Part shown: piece by piece, positions 19,139 to 30,374 of the stretch | Layout of the letters: each line of letters starts with the position of its first letter | Position numbering within the stretch: position 1 is the first letter of the stretch | Translations under genes and position numbers: made by a program | Source of the DNA: SCUB01 sp041918675 | GTDB lineage: Bacteria > Pseudomonadota > Alphaproteobacteria > Rhizobiales > Xanthobacteraceae | Assembly: GCA_041918675.1 (NCBI GenBank) | Contig: JAYRVF010000012.1 | Coordinates: 186,001 to 250,000 of the forward strand | Direction of reading: 5' to 3' | DNA: 64,000 nt | Notes under the pieces: model-generated | Told to the model about the DNA's origin: nothing | Databases searched by the model: none | The model's input: the letters and a program-made list of their open reading frames with translations, nothing else

Positions 19139-20476
19139 TTATTTGCGCACGCAGATCAGGCGGACGACCGAATCCTTCGGATCTGCCGGCGAGGCGGTAA
19201 CCGTCACGCCGTTCTCGGAAAGAAACGCGCGTACCGTCTCGGTCGGCACGATCCGCGCGGTGACGGCGGCGGGCGGCGGGCCGGCGGTCTGCACCGGGCG
19301 CAGCGTCACCATGCCGACGAACATACGCTGGTTGTCGAAGACGGCAGCGCCCGAAAAGCCGAGCGCGGGGGCGGGTGTCAGCGCCGGCTGCTCGCTGTCG
19401 GTCTGGGCCGCGCGAACGGTGACGCGATCGACGGCCCTGCCGCCATGTTGCTCGCGTGGGTCGGCGATGCCGACGACGGAAAGCTCGGCCTTGAGATCGC
19501 CGCGCCGCGCGAGCCCCATCGGCGCGAGCCCGCGCGCGCCCAGAACGCGTACCAATGCGAGGCTCCCGGTCTTGTCGGTCGCGACCGTCTCGCCATAGCC
19601 GAGCCCCTGCGCCACGACGACGCCGCAGCCCTCGATCGCGGCCGCGTCAGTCAGGATCGCGCCGTCGAGGTCCGCGACGATCCCGGTCGCGTATTCGACC
19701 GCGCGGCGCGGCGGCGGTCCGGCGAGCGGGGCGCCTTCGGCGCGCGGAAACGGCGCGAACGCGCTCGACATCGCCACGACGACCGGCGTCATGATGCCCT
19801 CGGTCGCCTGGTCATAGAGGATCGTGAGGCCGCGCACCTCGCCGTTCCTGAACTGGCCGCGCACGTAGAACCTCTTGAGGCCCTGCAATCCGGACAGCAC
19901 AAAGAAATCGGGCTTGGTGACGGCGTAGTCGGCTTTTCGTCCCGCCGGTCTCTTGCGTTCGCGCTCCGCGATCGAGGCGAGTGTGACGCCTTCGCCCTTC
20001 ACGCTCCAGGTCTCGATCTGGATCTGCCCCTGCGCCGACGACCATTTCGAGCCGCTCTCGCCCGCGCTCTGGTTGGGCGCGAGTTTCGAGGGAATGCCGA
20101 GGCGAGCGCCGTTGGCGTCGTCGACCAGCTTCCAGCCGGCGTGATCCTTGAGCTTCTTGGCTTCGCCGGCCAGCGCCTCGCGCTCCGGCGCGCTCAGGGT
20201 TCCGCTCGCGCGCCCGCCGAAGCGCTTCTGGAAGGCCTTGATCGCGGACGTGGTGCGTTCGCCGGGTTCGCCATTGACGGCGCCGTTGTAGTCGCCGGTC
20301 CAGGCGAGGTCGGACTGGATCGCGAGCAGTTCGGATGATGGTTCGGCGGGCTTGGCGCTTTCGGCCGCGGCGCTGGACTTCGCCGCCCGCTTGGCGCGCG
20401 GGGCCGCGCCGCTTTCGAACGCGACCGCCGTCATGACGAAAGCGAGAACCATCGAGACAAGCCACGCTGGTTTCAT
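19139..20476 (-). CDS. Exported peptidoglycan-binding protein with degenerate protease-like domain
   Basis: A 445-residue protein with a signal peptide (residues 1 to about 24, cut near GAAPRAK). A peptidoglycan-binding-1 type domain follows (LLAIQSDLAWTGDYNGAVNG and TTSAIKAFQKRFGG). The C-terminal half looks like a trypsin-like fold: AILTDAAAIEGCGVVV stands where the catalytic His segment would be, and GFSGAAVFD resembles the serine loop with Ala where the second glycine is expected. The catalytic triad is not intact as far as I can see, so a structural or binding role is more likely than proteolysis. The product is probably periplasmic. Confidence 0.72.
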   Translation of the reverse strand: MKPAWLVSMVLAFVMTAVAFESGAAPRAKRAAKSSAAAESAKPAEPSSELLAIQSDLAWTGDYNGAVNGEPGERTTSAIKAFQKRFGGRASGTLSAPEREALAGEAKKLKDHAGWKLVDDANGARLGIPSKLAPNQSAGESGSKWSSAQGQIQIETWSVKGEGVTLASIAERERKRPAGRKADYAVTKPDFFVLSGLQGLKRFYVRGQFRNGEVRGLTILYDQATEGIMTPVVVAMSSAFAPFPRAEGAPLAGPPPRRAVEYATGIVADLDGAILTDAAAIEGCGVVVAQGLGYGETVATDKTGSLALVRVLGARGLAPMGLARRGDLKAELSVVGIADPREQHGGRAVDRVTVRAAQTDSEQPALTPAPALGFSGAAVFDNQRMFVGMVTLRPVQTAGPPPAAVTARIVPTETVRAFLSENGVTVTASPADPKDSVVRLICVRK

Positions 20477-20697
20477 CTCACTGCCCTGCCATTCGATTTC
20501 GCGCGAACACCAACACCCGCGAAGGAAGGGGATAGCCTATCGCACTCCAATGGGGCGCAATAGCGTCGATCCGAACGGGCACCCATGCGCGAGCCCTCTC
20601 GCGGCGAAGGAAAGCCGAACCATCGCAGCCGGAAAGGCCTTCGCTGACTGGCCGAATGATCTCGACGGTATTCGCGCCGGAAGAGTTGGCGCGCCGG

Positions 20698-21699
20698 TCA
20701 CAGCATTCCCGGCAGGATGCGATCGGGCGGCTTGTGCCCGTCGAGGAAGGTCTTGATGTTGATGATGACCTTCTCGCCCATCTCGACGCGTCCCTCGATG
20801 GTCGCCGAGCCCATATGCGGCAGCAGCACGACCTTGCCCGCCTTGGCAAGCTTGACCAGCTTCGGGCTGACGGCCGGCTCGTGCTCATAGACGTCGAGGC
20901 CCGCCCCGCCGATCTCGTCGGCCTCGATCAGGCGCGTGAGCGTGGCCTCGTCGATGATTTCCCCGCGCGCGGTGTTGACGATATAGGCGTCGCGCCGGAC
21001 GAGCTTGAGCCGCCGCGCCGACATGAGATGGAAGGTCGCCGGCGTGTGCGGGCAGTTGACCGAGATGATGTCCATGCGCGCGATCATCTGGTCGAGGCTT
21101 TCCCAATAGGTCGCGCCGAGTTCCTCTTCGATCGAGGGCGCGACCGGGCGGCGGTTGTGATAGTGGATTTGCAGGCCGAAGGCGCGCGCCCGCCGCGCCA
21201 CCGCCTGGCCGATGCGGCCCATGCCGATGATGCCGAGACGCTTGCCGCCGATGCGGTGGCCGAGCATCCAGGTCGGCGACCAGCCGGTCCATTCCCGACC
21301 CTCGGTGAGAATGCTCGCGCCCTCCGCGAGCCGGCGCGGCACGGCCAGGATCAGCGCCATGGTCATGTCGGCGGTGTCCTCGGTCAGCACCTTGGGCGTG
21401 TTGGTCACGGTGATGCCGCGCGCGTGCGCGGCCGCGACATCGATATTGTCGACGCCATTGCCGAACTGCGCGATCAGCCGCACCTTGCAATCCGGCCGCT
21501 GCAGCAGCGTCTCGTCGACGCGGTCGGTGACCGTGGGCACCAGCACGTCGGCGCAGCACGCCGCTTCCGCGAGCTCCTCGGCCGACAGCGGACGGTCGTC
21601 GAGATTGAGCCGGGTGTCGAACAGTTCGCGCATACGCGTTTCGATGCTGTCCGGCAGCTTGCGCGTCACGACCACCAACGGCTTTTTCTTGCCCGGCAT
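20698..21699 (-). CDS. gyaR: 2-hydroxyacid (glyoxylate/hydroxypyruvate) dehydrogenase
   Basis: A 333-residue NAD(P)-dependent D-2-hydroxyacid dehydrogenase, most like the GyaR/GrhA group that reduces glyoxylate or hydroxypyruvate. The Rossmann motif GIIGMGRIGQAVARRARAFG is clear, and the three catalytic positions are seen in NTARGEI (Arg), LDVYEHEP (Glu) and LLPHMGSAT (His). Substrate specificity is inferred from the overall family only. It is divergent from the SH3 gene; the pair precedes irr, an order often seen in Hyphomicrobiales. Confidence 0.9.
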   Translation of the reverse strand: MPGKKKPLVVVTRKLPDSIETRMRELFDTRLNLDDRPLSAEELAEAACCADVLVPTVTDRVDETLLQRPDCKVRLIAQFGNGVDNIDVAAAHARGITVTNTPKVLTEDTADMTMALILAVPRRLAEGASILTEGREWTGWSPTWMLGHRIGGKRLGIIGMGRIGQAVARRARAFGLQIHYHNRRPVAPSIEEELGATYWESLDQMIARMDIISVNCPHTPATFHLMSARRLKLVRRDAYIVNTARGEIIDEATLTRLIEADEIGGAGLDVYEHEPAVSPKLVKLAKAGKVVLLPHMGSATIEGRVEMGEKVIINIKTFLDGHKPPDRILPGML

Positions 21700-21916
21700 T
21701 CTCCCCCCTCGAACTTTCCGGATACGCGGTATTGGCTCCGCCCGCCTCGTTCAGCCCTCCTTAACCGGAGTGGATGACACTGAGGCCTCGCTGCCGGCCA
21801 CGAGGTTCCTTGATGGTCCTCTCTATCAGATGGCCGGGCCAACACAAGAACCAGCACGGCCAGGAAGGCGCGCCTCCGAACCGCCCCATGTCCGTCCGGC
21901 GTCGTGAGCAAAGACC

Positions 21917-22456
21917 GTGGCGATGGCGAATTTTCGACGAATTTTGAAGGTCGCGTCGGGCGTGCTCGTGGGCGCGGTGCTCGTCGGCGCGGGCGAAGGA
22001 CGCGCGTCCAAGGACGCGGCCGGCACGGTCAGCGGCCTGCCCCTTCCCCGTTTCGTCAGCCTGAAATCCGATCGGGTCAATGTGCGCGGCGGACCGACCA
22101 AGGATCACGAGGTGGCCTGGGTCTACACGCGCAACGGCCTGCCGGTGGAGATTACCGCGGAATTCGAGAATTGGCGCAAGGTGCGCGATTCGGAGGGCGC
22201 GGAGGGCTGGGTCTATCACTCGCTGCTCGCCGGCAAGCGCACGGCGATGGTGACGCTCAAGCCGAACGACGAGTTCGCGATTCTGCGTGACAGTCCCGAC
22301 CAAACCGGCGCTGTCGCGGCCAAGCTCGAGGCCGGCGTTCTGGCGACGGTCAAGCGCTGCACCGGCTCATGGTGCCGGGTGGTCGGTTCGGGATTTGACG
22401 GATGGATCGAGCAGCCCCGGCTCTGGGGCGTCTATCCCAACGAAAAGATCGAATAG
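21917..22456 (+). CDS. Exported SH3-domain protein
   Basis: A 179-residue protein with an N-terminal signal peptide (about 30 residues, ending near GEGRASK) and bacterial SH3 repeats. The first is around DRVNVRGGPTKDHEVAWVY with EGWVYHSLL; the second, in the C-terminal half, contains CTGSWCRVVGSGFDGWIEQ. Such proteins bind cell-wall peptides in the periplasm; the ligand here is unknown. Two in-frame ATGs lie six bases apart at the start. It is convergent with irr; a weak 7-bp inverted repeat at 22466-22488 may terminate it. Confidence 0.82.
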   Translation: MAMANFRRILKVASGVLVGAVLVGAGEGRASKDAAGTVSGLPLPRFVSLKSDRVNVRGGPTKDHEVAWVYTRNGLPVEITAEFENWRKVRDSEGAEGWVYHSLLAGKRTAMVTLKPNDEFAILRDSPDQTGAVAAKLEAGVLATVKRCTGSWCRVVGSGFDGWIEQPRLWGVYPNEKIE

Positions 22457-22521
22457 GCCCGCGCGGACGAGCTTTCCTCGCGCTCGTCTTAAGCGATCGA
22501 CGTAGGCCGGGAGACGCCGTC

Positions 22522-23001
22522 TCAGCGCTTGCGGCGCAGGCGCACGACAAGATCGACGTGGCAGATTTCGTAGCCTTCGGGCGGCGTCGGCAGGCTGCCG
22601 ATCGTCGCGTCGCCCTCGGCGATGTCGACCAATTCGTGCCGGTCTTCCAAGTAGAAATGATGGTGTTCGCTGGTGTTGTTGCAGAAATAGGTCTTCGAAC
22701 CATCGACGGCGACCTGCCGCAACAGTCCGGCGTCGGTGAATTGGTTGAGTGTATTGTAGATCGTGGCGAGCGAGACGTTGCAGCGTTCGGCCGCGGCTTC
22801 CTCATAGACCATTTCCGCGGTGATGTGGCGCCGTCCCTTGCCGAACAGAAGCTCCACCAGGGCCATGCGCTGACGCGTCGGCCGCAAGCCGAGCGAACGC
22901 AGCGTCGCCTTGGTATCGCGCTCGCGTCGCGGGTCGTTGGTCTGCCGCGCTGTCACCATGCGCTCCGTCGTTTCGACGGACCTCAATAATGGAACATTCA
23001 C
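22522..23001 (-). CDS. irr: Iron response regulator Irr (Fur family)
   Basis: A 159-residue Fur-superfamily regulator. LRPTRQRMALVELLF, TAEMVYEEA and SLATIYNTLNQF form the winged helix, and HHHFYLED supplies the histidine cluster that binds haem in rhizobial Irr. There is no GCP haem motif near the N-terminus, unlike Bradyrhizobium japonicum Irr. In rhizobia, Irr represses haem synthesis and iron-using genes under iron limitation and is degraded or released on haem binding. I chose the GTG at 23001 because GGAGGG stands seven bases before it; the ATG at 22959 is an alternative. It is divergent from fabA, the conserved rhizobial arrangement. Confidence 0.9.
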   Translation of the reverse strand: MNVPLLRSVETTERMVTARQTNDPRRERDTKATLRSLGLRPTRQRMALVELLFGKGRRHITAEMVYEEAAAERCNVSLATIYNTLNQFTDAGLLRQVAVDGSKTYFCNNTSEHHHFYLEDRHELVDIAEGDATIGSLPTPPEGYEICHVDLVVRLRRKR

Positions 23002-23286
23002 CGCTGTGCCCTCCAACTAGCACCATCGACCGCCGTGCGTCCGACATTCCCACATTGGAAATTTAACGCACAATTCGGCGGTGCGAAATAGTACTTACCA
23101 AATATCATCTGACATGGTGTCGCCTCTACAAGAATAGAGCATAATTAGTTTGCGACTATTTCGCAACAGGATCGTGAGGAGATGATCGCGGGTATTGCAG
23201 GGTGATCCCGGCTTTGATCGGTTGGGGGGCTGTGATAGGAAGCAGCCACATGCCCTCATGACATGGCCGAAAGGAACGGAAGCCGC

Positions 23287-23802
23287 ATGCAAGATCGGCG
23301 CTCAAGCTTTGAATTTGAAGATCTTTTGGCCTGCGGTCGGGGTGAATTGTTCGGTCCCGGCAACGCGCAATTGCCGCTGCCGCCCATGCTGATGTTCGAC
23401 CGCATCACCGAGATTTCCGAAGCGGGCGGCGAGCATGGCAAGGGGTTCGTCCGCGCCGCGTTCGAAATCAAGGAAAGCCTCTGGTTCTTCGCGTGCCACT
23501 TCAAGGGAAATCCGATCATGCCGGGTTGTCTCGGTCTTGATGCGCTGTGGCAGATGACCGGCTTCTTTCTCGGCTGGCTCGGATTGCCGGGGCGCGGCAT
23601 GGCGCTGTCGACCGGCGAGGTGAAGTTTCGCGGCATGATCACGCCCGCGGTCAAGCTGGTCGAATATGGCGTGGACTTCAAACGCGTGGTCAAGGGCCGC
23701 CTGACGCTCGGCCTGGCCGACGGCTGGGTGAAAGCCGATGGCGAAACCATCTATTGGGCAAACGACCTGCGCGTCGGCCTTAGCCAGCAGGGCGCGGCCT
23801 GA
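23287..23802 (+). CDS. fabA: 3-hydroxydecanoyl-ACP dehydratase/isomerase
   Basis: A 171-residue FabA that dehydrates 3-hydroxydecanoyl-ACP and isomerises the product to cis-3-decenoyl-ACP, the branch point to unsaturated fatty acids. The catalytic histidine is in ACHFKGNPIMPG and the aspartate in LGLDALWQ. An upstream ATG at 23263 lacks a ribosome-binding site; the start at 23287 follows GGAAG and gives the family's normal length. It begins the fabA-fabB-fabI operon, divergent from irr across about 285 bases of lower-GC DNA (23002-23286) that must hold both promoters. Confidence 0.96.
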   Translation: MQDRRSSFEFEDLLACGRGELFGPGNAQLPLPPMLMFDRITEISEAGGEHGKGFVRAAFEIKESLWFFACHFKGNPIMPGCLGLDALWQMTGFFLGWLGLPGRGMALSTGEVKFRGMITPAVKLVEYGVDFKRVVKGRLTLGLADGWVKADGETIYWANDLRVGLSQQGAA

Positions 23803-23857
23803 CACCGGCGGCCGCGCGGGCCGTCCCGTTGATCCAACCAATGTAGTCGAGGCGAGC

Positions 23858-25084
23858 ATGCGACGGGTCGTCGTTACCGGAATGGGCATCGTTTCACCGA
23901 TCGGCAACAACACCAACGAGGTGTTGGCGTCGTTGCGCGAGGCGCGCAGCGGCATCACCGGCTCGCGATCCTTCGTCGAGCACGGCTTTCGCAGCCAGGT
24001 TCACGGCGCGCCGACGCTTGACGCGGCCTCCGTGGTGGATCGCCGCGCCATGCGCTTCCACGGCGGCGGCTCGGCCTGGAACCATGTCGCGATGGATCAG
24101 GCGATCCTCGACGCGGGCCTCGAGCAGGGCGACATCGTCAACGAGCGCACCGGCATCATCATGGGCTCGGGCGGACCGTCCACCCGCGCCATCATCGACG
24201 CCTACGACAAGGCGCGCGAAAGCGGCTCGTCGAAGAAAGTCGGACCCTTCGCCGTGCCGAAGGCGATGTCGTCGACGGCCTCCGCCACGCTCGGCACCTG
24301 GTTCAAGATCAAGGGCGTGAACTACTCGATCTCGTCGGCCTGCGCGACCTCGGCCCATTGCGTCGGCAATGCCTATGAGCTGATCCAATGGGGCAAACAG
24401 GACGTGATCTTCGCCGGCGGCTGCGAGGAGCTCGACTGGACGCTGTCGGTGCTGTTCGACGCCATGGGCGCGATGTCGACGAAATTCAACGACCGGCCCT
24501 CGACCGCCTCGCGCGCCTTCGACCGCGACCGCGACGGCTTCGTCATCGCCGGCGGCGCCGGGGTGGTGGTGCTTGAGGAATACGAGCGCGCCAAGGCGCG
24601 CGGCGCCAAGATCTATGGCGAGATCGCCGGCTACGGCGCGACTTCCGACGGCCACGACATGGTCGCGCCCTCGGGCGAGGGCGCGGTGCGCTGCATGCGC
24701 CAGGCGCTCGCCGGCGTCGGACCGAAGGTCGATTACATCAACCCGCACGGCACCTCGACGCCGGTCGGCGACATCAAGGAAATCGAGGCGATTCGCGAGG
24801 TGTTCGGCGGCGCCGACAAGAGCCCGCCGATCTCGGCGACCAAGTCGCTGACCGGCCATTCGCTCGGCGCCACCGGCGTGCAGGAGGCGATCTATTCGCT
24901 GTTGATGATGAACAACGGCTTCATCGGCGAAAGCGCCAACATCGAGAACATCGATCCCGACATCGCCGACATGCCGATCGTGCGCAAGCGCATCGACAAC
25001 GTCAAGGTCGGCTGCGCGCTTTCCAATTCCTTCGGCTTCGGCGGCACCAACGCGACGCTGGTGATGAAGCACGTCGACGCCTGA
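23858..25084 (+). CDS. fabB: 3-oxoacyl-ACP synthase I
   Basis: A 408-residue beta-ketoacyl-ACP synthase I that elongates the cis-3-decenoyl primer made by FabA. The nucleophilic cysteine is in SSACATSAHC, and the two histidines are in NPHGTSTPVGD and LTGHSLGATG. The FabB assignment over FabF rests on its place directly after fabA. The start at 23858 has GAGGCGAG upstream; the longer frame overlaps the fabA end and is not needed. Confidence 0.95.
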   Translation: MRRVVVTGMGIVSPIGNNTNEVLASLREARSGITGSRSFVEHGFRSQVHGAPTLDAASVVDRRAMRFHGGGSAWNHVAMDQAILDAGLEQGDIVNERTGIIMGSGGPSTRAIIDAYDKARESGSSKKVGPFAVPKAMSSTASATLGTWFKIKGVNYSISSACATSAHCVGNAYELIQWGKQDVIFAGGCEELDWTLSVLFDAMGAMSTKFNDRPSTASRAFDRDRDGFVIAGGAGVVVLEEYERAKARGAKIYGEIAGYGATSDGHDMVAPSGEGAVRCMRQALAGVGPKVDYINPHGTSTPVGDIKEIEAIREVFGGADKSPPISATKSLTGHSLGATGVQEAIYSLLMMNNGFIGESANIENIDPDIADMPIVRKRIDNVKVGCALSNSFGFGGTNATLVMKHVDA

Positions 25085-25106
25085 CGCGATCTCCCGGGAG
25101 CGTTGA

Positions 25107-25958
25107 ATGCAAGGGCTGATGAACGGCAAGCGCGGCCTCGTCATGGGCGTCGCCAACGATCACTCGATCGCCTGGGGCATCGCCAGGATGCTCGCCGATC
25201 ATGGCGCCAAGCTCGCCTTCACCTATCAGGGCGAGGCTCTCGGCAAGCGCGTGATGCCGCTCGCCGCGTCGGTCGGTTCCGATCTGGTGCTGCCCTGCGA
25301 CGTCGAGGATCTGGCGAGCGTCGACGCGGTCATCGCCGCGCTCGGCGCCAAATGGGGATCGCTCGACTTCGTCGTCCACGCCATCGCCTTTTCCGACAAG
25401 AACGAACTCAAGGGCCGCTACGCCGACACCACGCGCGAGAATTTCCTGCGCACCATGCTGGTCTCGTGCTTTTCCTTCACCGAAATCGCCAAGCGCGCGG
25501 CCGCGCTGATGCCCCATGGCGGGGCGATGGTGACGCTCACCTATGGCGGCTCGACGCGGGTGATGCCGAACTACAACGTCATGGGTGTCGCCAAGGCCGC
25601 GCTTGAGGCGAGCGTGCGTTATCTCGCCGCCGATTTCGGCCCGCGCGCCATTCGCGTCAACGCGATTTCCGCCGGCCCCGTGCGCACGCTCGCCGGCGCC
25701 GGCATCGCCGACGCGCGGCTGATGTTCAATTTCCAGCAGCGCCACGCGCCGCTGCGCCGCACCGTCTCGCTCGGCGAGGTCGGCGGCGCCGCGCTGTATC
25801 TGTTGTCCGATCTCGGCTCGGGCGTCACCGGCGAGATCCACTATGTCGATTCCGGCTACAACATCATTTCGATGCCGCATCCGGAAGCGCTCAAGACCGT
25901 GGACGACGCCGAAACGGCGGCCGAAAAGCGCGCGGCCGACAAGGACGCCGGCAAGTAA
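25107..25958 (+). CDS. fabI: Enoyl-ACP reductase (NADH)
   Basis: A 283-residue short-chain dehydrogenase-type enoyl-ACP reductase, the last step of each elongation cycle and the target of triclosan in this family. It shows MGVANDHSIAWGIA (NADH-binding), the Tyr-x6-Lys catalytic set in YNVMGVAKAALEA, and ISAGPVRTLAGAGI. It is the third gene of the operon, 22 bases after fabB, with CGGGAG as ribosome-binding site. It ends before a bidirectional terminator shared with pnp. Confidence 0.95.
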   Translation: MQGLMNGKRGLVMGVANDHSIAWGIARMLADHGAKLAFTYQGEALGKRVMPLAASVGSDLVLPCDVEDLASVDAVIAALGAKWGSLDFVVHAIAFSDKNELKGRYADTTRENFLRTMLVSCFSFTEIAKRAAALMPHGGAMVTLTYGGSTRVMPNYNVMGVAKAALEASVRYLAADFGPRAIRVNAISAGPVRTLAGAGIADARLMFNFQQRHAPLRRTVSLGEVGGAALYLLSDLGSGVTGEIHYVDSGYNIISMPHPEALKTVDDAETAAEKRAADKDAGK

Positions 25959-26021
25959 ACCGGCACGGCCACCGGCGGCAATGGCGGCCGAGACCGGCGC
26001 CGTCGCGGCCGGCAAGACATA

Positions 26022-26050
26022 AAAAAGGCGGCCACGGGGGCCGCCTTTTT
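26022..26050. terminator. Bidirectional terminator between fabI and pnp
   Basis: A 12-bp stem (AAAAAGGCGGCC and its complement) around a short loop, with A and T runs on opposite sides. It can end both the plus-strand fabABI transcript and the minus-strand pnp transcript. Confidence 0.9.
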
Positions 26051-26072
26051 CAATTCCTCGATCGCTCGCGGA

Positions 26073-28232
<2,160 letters not shown>

Positions 28233-28547
28233 TAGCGTCTTTCTCTCATGCATCCGCGAATGCGGGTTTTCGGTGGACGCGAACGCCATGAGCAAGACGG
28301 CGAGACGCTGGCGACGGCATCTTCACTTCCGAAGACAGCGTCCGGCGATCCTGCCATGGCTTTCGATCCTTGACCGGTGGCGATCGCTGGCCGAATTGCC
28401 CGCGATCGGAGGGCGAGGCGCGCGATAACGCCCGCCCGTGCCGCCCGACGATCGCCAAACCATTTGGCGCCCGCGCGTGTGCGGCCATGCGGGACCCGCG
28501 AGGGCGGATCTCCGCTCATCATGCGCGCGAATACGCCGCGCGCTTCC
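28233..28547. other. 315-base gap between rpsO and pnp
   Basis: No gene is seen. A perfect 7-bp hairpin with a 3-base loop lies at 28453-28469, with GC-rich sequence beside it. By analogy with the enterobacterial rpsO-pnp junction this could be a partial terminator or ribonuclease processing site; the sequence alone does not show which. A pnp promoter may also lie here but no clear one stands out. Confidence 0.5.
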
Positions 28548-28817
28548 TCAACGCCGGATATTGAGCCGCTCGATCAGCGACTTGTAACGGCCTTCGTCCG
28601 TTTTCATGAGGTAGTCGAGGAGCTGGCGTCGCTGCGAGACCAGCTTCAGAAGGCCGCGCCGGGAATGGTTGTCCTTGACGTGGCTCTTGAAATGGCCGGT
28701 CAGGTTGTTGATCCGTTCCGACAGGATCGCGACCTGCACCTCGGGCGACCCGGTGTCGCCGGCCTTGGTGGCGAAAGTCTTGATGACCTCCGCCTTGCGT
28801 TCAGCGGTAATCGACAT
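28548..28817 (-). CDS. rpsO: 30S ribosomal protein S15
   Basis: An 89-residue S15, the primary binder of the central domain of 16S rRNA, of exact family length. DTGSPEVQVAILSERI, DNHSRRGLLKLVSQRRQLLDYL and RYKSLIERLNIRR are diagnostic. The ATG at 28817 is used; an in-frame TTG lies two codons before it. Only two bases separate it from the truB stop, so it is probably coupled to truB. Confidence 0.97.
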   Translation of the reverse strand: MSITAERKAEVIKTFATKAGDTGSPEVQVAILSERINNLTGHFKSHVKDNHSRRGLLKLVSQRRQLLDYLMKTDEGRYKSLIERLNIRR

Positions 28818-28819
28818 CG

Positions 28820-29974
28820 TCAAATGCCTTCGTTTCGGACCAGGCTCGACGTGAGACCGGTCAGGTTGAACACGCGCTTGGGGACGATTTCGCCATGCTC
28901 GACTTCGGCAAGCGCCAACAGGCGCCCCGCAACCGTGACATAGACCGTGCCGCTGAGATTGGGCGCGTCCCGTCCGCGCAACAATACGGCCTGGCCTCTG
29001 TGGATCCGGGCCGCCTCGGCCCGACTGACGGCCAGCGCCGGGATGTCGTCCAGCGCGGTCTCAACGGGCAGTAGCGCGTCGGCGAGGTTGCCCTCGCCGG
29101 ACGCGGCTCTATGACACAGGGATTCCAATTCTTCCAGCGGAATCATGTCCTCCTCGACAAAGGGACCGACCCGCGCGCGCCGCAGCGCGCTGACATGGCC
29201 GAGGCAGCCGAGCACCCGGCCCATGTCGCGGGCGAGCGCGCGGACATAAGTGCCCTTGCCACATTCGGCCTCGAAGATCGCGTGATCGCTATCCGGTTGA
29301 TCCACCAGTTGAAATTCGTGGATCTCGACCGGCCTCGGCTTCAATTCCACCGCCTCCCCCTCGCGCGCGAGGTCGTAGGCGCGTTCGCCCTGAATCTTGA
29401 GCGCCGAATATCGCGGCGGCTCCTGCTCGATGCGGCCGGTGAAGCGGGGCAGCAAGGCGCGGATGGCCTCGCCGGTCGGGCGCTCCTCGCGCGTCGCCAC
29501 CACGCGCCCCTCCGCGTCGTCGGTGTCGCGTTCCTCGCCCCAGCGCACGGTGAAGCGGTAGCGCTTGCGCCCGTCCATGACGAAGGGAACCGTCTTGGTG
29601 GCCTCGCCGAGCGCGACCGGCAGCGCGCCGGAGGCGAGCGGATCGAGCGTGCCGGCATGGCCCGCGCGCTTGGCCGAGAACAGGCGCTTGATCACCGCGA
29701 CCGCGTGCGTCGAGGTCATGCCGACGGGCTTGTCGAGCACGATCCAGCCATGCACGTCGCGCTTGTCGCGGCGGAATTGCTTTCCTCGCCGGCCTTGCGA
29801 CGATTGTTCCTTTTCTCCGTGAGGGGAAGGCACGGGGAGCGGCGTGGAAATTTGCTCCGGCGCGTCTGGCCGAGCTCCCTCCCGCACGCCTTCGCGATCG
29901 CCATGGCGGGCGACCTCCCCCTCAAAGGGGGCGGTCGGCGGGTTCGCCGCGCGGGATGAACTATTCGTCGTCAT
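28820..29974 (-). CDS. truB: tRNA pseudouridine-55 synthase with repeat-derived N-terminal insertion
   Basis: TruB makes pseudouridine 55 in the T-loop of tRNAs. The catalytic core starts near residue 74 (HGWIVLDKPVGMTSTHAV), with catalytic Asp111 in HAGTLDPLASGALP. The protein is 384 residues, longer than usual, because residues about 11-60 (PTAPFEGEVARHGD ... PLPVPSPHGEKEQSS) are low-complexity and encoded by palindromic, GC-rich repeat DNA that stays in frame. The ATG at 29974 overlaps the rbfA stop by 14 bases. Core function should be intact. Confidence 0.93.
   Translation of the reverse strand: MTTNSSSRAANPPTAPFEGEVARHGDREGVREGARPDAPEQISTPLPVPSPHGEKEQSSQGRRGKQFRRDKRDVHGWIVLDKPVGMTSTHAVAVIKRLFSAKRAGHAGTLDPLASGALPVALGEATKTVPFVMDGRKRYRFTVRWGEERDTDDAEGRVVATREERPTGEAIRALLPRFTGRIEQEPPRYSALKIQGERAYDLAREGEAVELKPRPVEIHEFQLVDQPDSDHAIFEAECGKGTYVRALARDMGRVLGCLGHVSALRRARVGPFVEEDMIPLEELESLCHRAASGEGNLADALLPVETALDDIPALAVSRAEAARIHRGQAVLLRGRDAPNLSGTVYVTVAGRLLALAEVEHGEIVPKRVFNLTGLTSSLVRNEGI
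29807..29945. repeat. Palindromic repeat element inside truB
   Basis: The stretch holds short inverted motifs such as CCCCTCAAAGGGG (near 29920-29935) and CTCCGTGAGGGGAAGG (near 29816). These resemble interspersed palindromic repeats of alphaproteobacterial genomes. It is read in frame as the TruB N-terminal insertion. Boundaries are approximate. Confidence 0.5.
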
Positions 29975-30374
29975 GAGAGGACTCCAGATCGCGCCTGACC
30001 TCGGGCCGGCGCAGCAATTCGTCGATGCGCTGGGCCTCGTCGAAGCGGTCGTCGATGCGAAATCGGATGTCGGGCGCGAACTTCAGATTGATGCGATGGG
30101 CGATCTCGCCGCGCAGGAACTTCTTGTTGCGTTCGAGCGCGGCGAGCACCTCGCCCTCGTCCTTGCCGCCGAGCGGCGCGACGTAGATCGTCGCGAGCCG
30201 CAAATCGGGCGACAGGCGCACTTCCGGGACGGTGATGAGATGACCCTCGATCACCGGGTCGTGCACCGCGCCGCGCGCGAGCAGTTCGGCGAGCGCGTGG
30301 CGAATGAGCTCGCCGACGCGCAACTGTCGCTGCGAGGCGCCCGGCGTGGTGTCGCGATGGTGTTTCTGGCGCAT
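29961..30374 (-). CDS. rbfA: Ribosome-binding factor A
   Basis: A 137-residue 30S maturation factor that helps 16S rRNA 5'-end processing and cold adaptation. QLRVGELIRHALAELLARG at the N-terminus and the KH-like LSPDLRLATIYVAPLGG, LRGEIAHRINLKFAPDIRFRID segment with FDEAQRIDELL are typical. The ATG at 30374 gives the family length; upstream in-frame sequence is non-conserved. It lies between infB (145 bases upstream) and truB (14-base overlap). Confidence 0.95.
   Translation of the reverse strand: MRQKHHRDTTPGASQRQLRVGELIRHALAELLARGAVHDPVIEGHLITVPEVRLSPDLRLATIYVAPLGGKDEGEVLAALERNKKFLRGEIAHRINLKFAPDIRFRIDDRFDEAQRIDELLRRPEVRRDLESSHDDE

Noticed and set aside
23150..23166. 6-bp inverted repeat (TTGCGA/TCGCAA) as an Irr operator
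   Set aside because: It does not match the known Irr box and is too short to claim as an operator.
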